DNA of 11,409 nucleotides, taken from positions 24,379 to 35,787 of the forward strand of contig DBCE01000120.1 of assembly GCA_002292895.1 (NCBI GenBank). Direction: 5' to 3'. Of this stretch, positions 6,505 through 11,409 are shown piece after piece (position 1 is the first letter of the stretch; each line of letters begins with the position of its first letter). Source of the DNA: Phycisphaerales bacterium UBA966. Its GTDB lineage: Bacteria; Planctomycetota; Phycisphaerae; Phycisphaerales; SM1A02. The notes beneath the pieces are model-generated. The model saw only the letters and a program-made list of their open reading frames with translations, did no database searches and was not told the origin of the DNA. The translations under genes and the position numbers were made by a program.

Positions 6505-8724
6505 TCAGCGCGTCCCCAGGGGCGCCGGCGGTCCGTTGCCCCCGGATACCGATTGCATGGCCGCCCGCGCCTGATCGATCCCGCGATCCAGACGGTCGAA
6601 CACGGCTTGGTAGCGAACCACCGCGGCACGGACGCGGTTGACGTCCCCTGCGTCCACTGCTTCAGTAAGAAGTGGAAGCATGGTGGCGGCATATCCGCTG
6701 TCCTTGTCACTGGCCGCAAGCATGCTGCGGAACCACGGGCGCCCTTCAAGGCCGGCATCATCAAGCCATGCGCGGTCAAGCGAAATGAGTGCACGATCGA
6801 TCGCTGCGCATGCATCGCGCGCCGACTGCGAACGATTGGCTGCTGCGGTTCCGATCCATGGATGCGCAGACGCGAGCGCGGCATCAAGTTGCGCACCCGA
6901 TTCGGCAGTCCGACCAGCACGCTCAATCAGTTGGTCAATGGAGAGGGCAACTTCCGGCGCGGTAGTACGTTCCTTCAACGCCCGCAGGAATCGTTGACCA
7001 TCAATACCGTGCCGCGCCGCACTCAAGGGGAGTACCGAAGAATCCGCCAAGATGGCTGCCAGCGCATTGGTGACACGAGTCACCATCAATGCCGGCGCGT
7101 AATCATCACCAACCACCGATCGATACCAAGCGATGGTGTCATAGTTTGAGTGGTAACTGTTGCCTTCGGAACCACCGCTTCCAAACGAAGCGCTGGCAAC
7201 ACCAATATGGCAATTGAACGCCACGTGATCGGATCCGCCGCCGAGTGTTCCAAATTGTGGTTCGTTACGACCGCCACCCGAGAGGCGATCGTAAACCGTT
7301 TCATTGGCAGCGCCGCGCGCTTGCGCAACGCGCACGGTTGCGCCAAGGACTGCTTCGCGCAAACTCGGCGAACATGACGCACCGAATGTTGGCCCCATAG
7401 CGGCCATGTCCAAATTCACATAAGCCACTGCACCGCGCAGCAATCGATCGCGGTGGCCTTCGACCCATTCGGTGCTGCCAATGATGCCAAATTCCTCTGC
7501 GCCCCACGCGGCAAACACCACGGTGCGCGCGGGACGTTCGCCAGCGCGCAATGACTCAGCAAAGCTACGCGCACATTCCATCAACACGATGGTGCCAGCC
7601 AATGGATCCGCTGCACCAAAGCACCACGCGTCGTGATGGCATCCAATGATGATCAATTGTTCCGGATGCACTGCGCCCGGAATCATGCCGATGATGTTTG
7701 CAGAGCGCCGTATCTTGCGATCCTGCACAACCTTCACGCGAACCTGCAATGCGTCGCCACCAGTGATTCGATACTCAAATGGCAACCCACCCTTCCAACC
7801 AGAATCAGCGGCAACCGGCTCGCCTTGCATGCGGCGCACGATCTCTGCGGCCGCGGCGTAACCAATCGGTTGCACTGGAATCTTGGGAAGGCCGATCGCT
7901 TCGGTGTCGCAGCGCGCGGCGGTAGGGTCCGATGGATTGAACGGCGTGGTTGGGTCACCGGGCTGATCAGACGCAAGAATGGAGCCGCGCTGCACGCAGG
8001 TGTCATTGGCCCATCCACCGGCAGGCCAAACCTTCCCCTTGCTCACTCCGGTGTCAGCTGGATCCGTGTAGATGATCAAGGCTGCAGCACCGGCTTCTTC
8101 TGCAAACTTCGCCTTGTAACCGCGGAAATTTCCACCGTAGCGCGCCAGCACCACTTTGCCCTTGCAGTCAACGCCCAGCGCCTGGAGCTTGGCAAAGTCC
8201 GCCTTGGTGCCGTAGTTGGCATAGACGATGCCCGCGGTCACATCGCCGGATGCGCTGTACGCATTCCATCCGAAGGTGAGGCCAGGATGCGTAGTGGCGG
8301 GATCCTCCGCAAGATTGCGTTCGACGGTTGGAAGCGCAATCACGCCGCGTCGAGTGCCGTCAACCGGTGGCGCGATATCTGTGGCGCCAACAATTTCTAC
8401 AAGCGCCTCGGTTGCCTGCGGCAGAAGCGCATCAAATTCTTCCACCGTGGTGGCGATGCCCATGTCCACGAACGCGTTCTGAATGCGGGCGATTTCGCGC
8501 AGGTCGCCATCGGTTCCGGCCACGTGCGGCTCGCTGCCGAGCAGTTCATGCCACGCGCCGAGCGATGTTGCGGTTGGAACTGCGTTCAACATCCGCAGCG
8601 CGCGGTCAACCGGCGTGAACGGCGTGATCCCGGCAGCGGGCAATGGAGCACCGCCACAGAGCAGCGCCACCACTGGCACTGCTATGACACCGCTGAAGAT
8701 GGCTCGCAAGTGAATCACGGTCAC
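6505..8724 (-). CDS. M28B metallopeptidase, glutamate carboxypeptidase II (PSMA)-like
   Basis: A 739-residue exported zinc peptidase. Residues 1-31 look like a signal peptide (LRAIFSGVIAVPVVALL, cleavage near PAAG). A PA-type insert lies about 150-330, the peptidase core about 340-565, and a helical C-terminal part about 590-725 resembles the transferrin-receptor-like dimerisation domain. All five ligands of the PSMA two-zinc site can be placed: His363 (GCHHDAW), Asp373 (AADP), Glu411 (WGAEEFG, with catalytic Glu410), Asp439 (YVNLDMA) and His525 (YHSNYDT), the last preceded by Tyr524 as in PSMA. Relatives trim C-terminal Glu or Asp from peptides or are aminopeptidases; substrate is not predictable here. 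The start is GTG 8724, the first start codon after an in-frame TAG; GTG 8718 is possible. It follows msrBA by 46 nt and is probably co-transcribed. Confidence 0.95.
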   Translation of the reverse strand: MTVIHLRAIFSGVIAVPVVALLCGGAPLPAAGITPFTPVDRALRMLNAVPTATSLGAWHELLGSEPHVAGTDGDLREIARIQNAFVDMGIATTVEEFDALLPQATEALVEIVGATDIAPPVDGTRRGVIALPTVERNLAEDPATTHPGLTFGWNAYSASGDVTAGIVYANYGTKADFAKLQALGVDCKGKVVLARYGGNFRGYKAKFAEEAGAAALIIYTDPADTGVSKGKVWPAGGWANDTCVQRGSILASDQPGDPTTPFNPSDPTAARCDTEAIGLPKIPVQPIGYAAAAEIVRRMQGEPVAADSGWKGGLPFEYRITGGDALQVRVKVVQDRKIRRSANIIGMIPGAVHPEQLIIIGCHHDAWCFGAADPLAGTIVLMECARSFAESLRAGERPARTVVFAAWGAEEFGIIGSTEWVEGHRDRLLRGAVAYVNLDMAAMGPTFGASCSPSLREAVLGATVRVAQARGAANETVYDRLSGGGRNEPQFGTLGGGSDHVAFNCHIGVASASFGSGGSEGNSYHSNYDTIAWYRSVVGDDYAPALMVTRVTNALAAILADSSVLPLSAARHGIDGQRFLRALKERTTAPEVALSIDQLIERAGRTAESGAQLDAALASAHPWIGTAAANRSQSARDACAAIDRALISLDRAWLDDAGLEGRPWFRSMLAASDKDSGYAATMLPLLTEAVDAGDVNRVRAAVVRYQAVFDRLDRGIDQARAAMQSVSGGNGPPAPLGTR

Positions 8725-8770
8725 ACAGGTCTACCGGAACCACCGCGGGAAGTTGCCAAGGTCGCGGAAA

Positions 8771-9919
8771 TCAGTGTGCTGCCGGGACACCCTTCGCCGC
8801 TTGACCAAATACCTGTGGCCATGGATTTGAGCCGTGGCAGGGCCGTCCGCTGCGTTCCACGTAATCCTGGTGATAGTCCTCAGCTGGGTAGAACTTGCCG
8901 CCGCCGTCCACAATCTGCGTGACAATCGGCTTGCCGCCGAAACTCTTTGCCGAGCCGAGTTCGGCAACATACGCCTTGGCAGCGGACACTTGTTCAGGCG
9001 AGGTGCAGAAGATGGCGGATCGATACTGATCGCCAACGTCGGGGCCCTGCCGATCAAGCTGCGTTGGGTCATGCATGATGAAGAATCCTTCCAGCAATTG
9101 CCGGTAGGAAACCTTGGACGGATCAAACTCCACTTTCACAACCTCCGCATGCCCGGTGCCGTGGCTGCAGACATCCTTATACGTGGGGTTGGCCTTGGTG
9201 CCTCCCATATATCCACTGACGGCGTTGGTAACGCCCGGGCAGATCTGGAACCAGTGTTCCACACCCCAGAAACATCCGCCTGCAAAGTAGGCAGTCATGG
9301 TGCTTGCGGGGGCTGATGCACCTGCCGCTTCGCCGCGCGCCAGTCCGGTTGGATTCTTGGTGATGGTGTCAGCAGGCAAGGCGCCCTTCTCATAGAACTT
9401 GAGCGACGCGGAGTTGAGACAGTAACGCTGGCCGGTTGGCTTGGGACCATCATCAAAGACATGCCCGAGATGCGCGTTGCATCGGGCGCAATTGATCTCG
9501 GAACGCATCATGCCGTGCGAGACATCACTCTTGGTAGTGACATGCGCGGGGTCGACGGGTGCGTAGAAACTTGGCCAACCGGTGCCAGAATTGAACTTGT
9601 GCTCGCTGGAGAACAGCGGCAGACCGCACACCACACAGGCGTACGTGCCCTGCTTCTTGTTGTCGAGCAGATTGCCGCAGAACGCCGCTTCGGTACCGGA
9701 ATTCTGGGTGACCCGATACGACTCGGGATCAAGTTTCGAGGCTAGCTCCTTGACAACGGCAGGTGAGAGAGGCGTGATGTCATAGCCAGACTGGCTCTGC
9801 GAAGGCGTTGCGGGCTTGGTGGTCATGGGAGTCGAGCTCGGTTCAGGCGGGGCACACGCAAGAAGCGCGGTGCACCCAAGAGTGGCAAGGAAGGCGATGA
9901 TGGACGGAATGAATCTCAT
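8771..9919 (-). CDS. msrBA: Bifunctional peptide methionine sulfoxide reductase MsrB-MsrA, predicted lipoprotein
   Basis: Reduces both R (MsrB) and S (MsrA) forms of methionine sulfoxide in exported proteins. The 382-residue protein starts with a signal peptide and a lipobox LLAC at 19-22, so Cys22 is probably lipidated. MsrB (about 45-185) has zinc pairs CVVC (95-98) and CARC (144-147), SGTGWPSFY (111-119), and RYCLNSASLKF (165-175) with catalytic Cys167. MsrA (about 207-365) has FAGGCFWGVEHWF with catalytic Cys216, GYMGG (236-240), GHAEVVKVEFDP (256-267), YHQDY (349-353), and CHGSNPWP with Cys361 as a possible resolving residue. There is no thioredoxin-like domain, unlike Neisseria PilB, so an external periplasmic reductant is needed. 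ATG 9919 is chosen because the open frame back to GTG 9961 adds only a Pro-rich stretch before the signal peptide. No Shine-Dalgarno sequence. Confidence 0.96.
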   Translation of the reverse strand: MRFIPSIIAFLATLGCTALLACAPPEPSSTPMTTKPATPSQSQSGYDITPLSPAVVKELASKLDPESYRVTQNSGTEAAFCGNLLDNKKQGTYACVVCGLPLFSSEHKFNSGTGWPSFYAPVDPAHVTTKSDVSHGMMRSEINCARCNAHLGHVFDDGPKPTGQRYCLNSASLKFYEKGALPADTITKNPTGLARGEAAGASAPASTMTAYFAGGCFWGVEHWFQICPGVTNAVSGYMGGTKANPTYKDVCSHGTGHAEVVKVEFDPSKVSYRQLLEGFFIMHDPTQLDRQGPDVGDQYRSAIFCTSPEQVSAAKAYVAELGSAKSFGGKPIVTQIVDGGGKFYPAEDYHQDYVERSGRPCHGSNPWPQVFGQAAKGVPAAH

Positions 9920-10002
9920 GGGAAGTGTCACGACGGGAAGCGTAGGCGGCGGCGGCGGCACCGTGTAGCGTTCCGGGTAGATCAGTGTTATCCATCGCCG
10001 TC
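9920..10002. promoter_or_regulatory. Divergent intergenic region msrBA / porin
   Basis: These 83 bp must hold the promoters of both divergent genes. It contains five tandem GGC triplets (9945-9959). I could not identify convincing -35/-10 boxes or an operator on either strand, and neither start codon has a Shine-Dalgarno sequence. Confidence 0.4.
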
Positions 10003-11376
10003 ATGGCGCCAATTTCGCACCTCTTGACTGCCACCGTGGCGCTGTGCGCGGCGCCACTTGGGCAGCAAGTTTCCCCACCCCCTGACCCAGACGAGTCGAT
10101 GCGGCAAGACCGACCGGGTCTTGAACCGGAGCCGGGCCCCGTTGGACCGTTCGCGCAACAGGCCGGCTTCTCACTGCTGCCCAAGACGCAGCCGACCCTG
10201 ATGCCGTACTTGGCGACGGTGAATCTGTACGGCGACTCCTGCACCGAAGCGGGAGCGTTGGTCACCGGAGACCCGTTGTCGGCGGCGGCGCAAAGTGTAA
10301 AAACTGCGTTGGCGCAGTACGGCGTCAATTACGCCATCTGGCAGTCCTACGACTTTGTTGCAATGTCCGGAACGCTTGGCGACACCAAGGATGTCCTGAA
10401 CTATTACGCGTTCAATTCATTCCTCACTTGGAACATCTTTCAGACGGATGAATTGGGCGGCAGTGCCGGGTGGCTCACTGTGGGCGCTAGCGCGGGCACT
10501 GGCCTTGGCTACGACGGCGACGAACAAACCGCGCAAGGGAACATGGGCACGTTGGGCTTTCCACTTGGGACAGACTTTGGGCAAAGCGCCTATCTCTATC
10601 AACTTGCGTGGCAGCAATCGTTCATGGCTGGGCAAGTCATAGTGACCGCCGGGTTAGTGGATCCCGAGATGTACATGGATCTGAACACCTACGCCAACAA
10701 CCAGTTCAATCAATTGATGAATTATGAATTCATCAACCCGGCAACCCTGCCGTGGTCGTACAACGCGTTGGGCGTAGTGGTGCAGTGGCAGCCCGTAAAT
10801 TGGTTTTACGCCATGTTTGCAAGCATTGCCAACAACACGGCCTATGGCGCAAGTCCGGTCCAAGACATTTCCAGTGACGACTGGACCAACACATTTGAGT
10901 TGGGCCTGATCGGTGAAGATGTCCTGGGACTTGGACCGGGGACTCTCCGCGTGCTGCCATTCTTTGGAACATCCAAGGGTGAAACCGGTACGGGAATCGC
11001 CATCAATCTTGAGCAGAAACTCAGCAAAAGTTCCCCGCTGGGAATGTTCATGCGGGCGGGCTTTACCAACGACGCACTTGGAGCGGTGCAAGGCGGGAAA
11101 TCCAGTTTCGCCAGTGGCCTGGTGCTGAACGGACCCAGCGAGTCCCCCCTACTGAAGACGCAACAGGCGTACCTGGCTGGGGGTTTCTATTGGCTTGAAG
11201 CACCGTATCCAACCACTGCGCATGAGAACGAATACGGATTTGAACTCACCTATGTGTTGCAACTCACCGAGACACTGACACTCCAACCTGATCTCCAAGT
11301 GATCTTGGATCCCGCCAACAATCCAACTACTGATTCGGTGCTGATGTTCACCATGCAACTCACCTACACGTGGTGA
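10003..11376 (+). CDS. OprB-like outer-membrane porin
   Basis: A predicted 457-residue beta-barrel for passive uptake of small solutes, probably sugars. Residues 1-22 resemble a signal peptide, though without basic residues. A Pro- and acid-rich segment (23-50) precedes the barrel. The rest alternates polar and aromatic residues in beta-strand style and ends MQLTYTW, with the C-terminal aromatic typical of outer-membrane barrels recognised by BamA. OprB-family traits include YELWYEQ-like YLYQLAWQQSFMAGQVIV (198-215), a DPEMYMDLNTYANNQF (220-235) followed by LPWSYNALGVVVQWQP, and LQPDLQVILDPANNP (427-441). ATG 10003 is preferred; GTG 9985 would add six residues. It is divergent from msrBA. The porin call is good; substrate is inferred only from the family. 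Confidence 0.85.
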   Translation: MAPISHLLTATVALCAAPLGQQVSPPPDPDESMRQDRPGLEPEPGPVGPFAQQAGFSLLPKTQPTLMPYLATVNLYGDSCTEAGALVTGDPLSAAAQSVKTALAQYGVNYAIWQSYDFVAMSGTLGDTKDVLNYYAFNSFLTWNIFQTDELGGSAGWLTVGASAGTGLGYDGDEQTAQGNMGTLGFPLGTDFGQSAYLYQLAWQQSFMAGQVIVTAGLVDPEMYMDLNTYANNQFNQLMNYEFINPATLPWSYNALGVVVQWQPVNWFYAMFASIANNTAYGASPVQDISSDDWTNTFELGLIGEDVLGLGPGTLRVLPFFGTSKGETGTGIAINLEQKLSKSSPLGMFMRAGFTNDALGAVQGGKSSFASGLVLNGPSESPLLKTQQAYLAGGFYWLEAPYPTTAHENEYGFELTYVLQLTETLTLQPDLQVILDPANNPTTDSVLMFTMQLTYTW

Positions 11377-11409
11377 CGATGCTTAACGCGTGGCGGGAAC
11401 GGCGGGGGG

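Noticed and set aside
8714..8721. ACCGTGAT at the M28 start, the same 8-mer as in the DUF1573 hairpin arm
   Set aside because: An 8-nt match between two start regions is expected by chance among this many genes, and there is no second arm at the M28 site.
7633..8922. Long open frame on the + strand (429 codons) opposite the M28 peptidase gene
   Set aside because: The minus strand has an intact, clearly homologous peptidase with all catalytic residues; the + frame shows no recognisable domain and is typical of GC-rich shadow frames.
9945..9959. Five tandem GGC triplets as a phase-variable repeat
   Set aside because: Short and unremarkable in GC-rich DNA; no evidence it alters expression of either divergent gene.
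11379..11409. Possible start of a further + strand gene (MLNAWRERRG, or from an overlapping GTGA at 11373)
   Set aside because: Only about ten codons are visible and there is no ribosome binding site; it may be real but cannot be supported.
1..11409. Mobile element, CRISPR array, tRNA/rRNA, or defence system
   Set aside because: Checked by eye on both strands: no transposase, integrase, regularly spaced repeats, RNA gene or known defence domain was found; all sizeable genes have envelope or housekeeping explanations.

Overview
The window reads as chromosomal DNA of a Gram-negative-type bacterium, most likely a planctomycete of the class Phycisphaerae. The clearest pointer is the pair of C-terminal GDLDLNGVxNGADLG repeats on the secreted dehydrogenase, a dockerin-like tail I associate with Phycisphaerae. 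Other pointers are a Ser/Gly/Asp-rich membrane protein with a GSGSGLLD motif, a DUF1573 protein, an outer-membrane porin and the general lack of Shine-Dalgarno sequences. The lineage is inferred from protein style; no rRNA gene is present to confirm it.

Layout. (1) Positions 1-1273, + strand: the 3' part of a two-helix membrane protein, then, 5 nt later, phosphatidylserine decarboxylase. (2) Positions 1280-4845, - strand: a tight cluster read as DUF1573 protein, then metallophosphoesterase (4-nt overlap), then tsaB (8-nt overlap), then a GAF-domain protein (44-nt gap). Its last gene converges on psd with only 6 nt between stops. (3) Positions 4904-9919, - strand: a run of exported proteins read as MsrB-MsrA lipoprotein, then M28B (PSMA-like) metallopeptidase, then a glucose/sorbosone dehydrogenase-like protein with two dockerin-like repeats. 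(4) Positions 10003-11376, + strand: an OprB-like porin, divergent from msrBA.

Together the genes are mostly ordinary envelope and housekeeping functions: phospholipid synthesis, tRNA t6A37 modification, repair of oxidised exported proteins, extracellular peptide and sugar metabolism, and outer-membrane uptake. I see no tRNA, rRNA, CRISPR array, transposase, integrase or phage gene. No clearly new multi-gene system is evident. The most distinctive non-coding signal is a perfect 9-bp hairpin that puts the Shine-Dalgarno sequence of the DUF1573 gene in its hexaloop and its start codon at the foot of the stem (4836-4872). The least understood protein is the motif-bearing membrane protein in front of psd.
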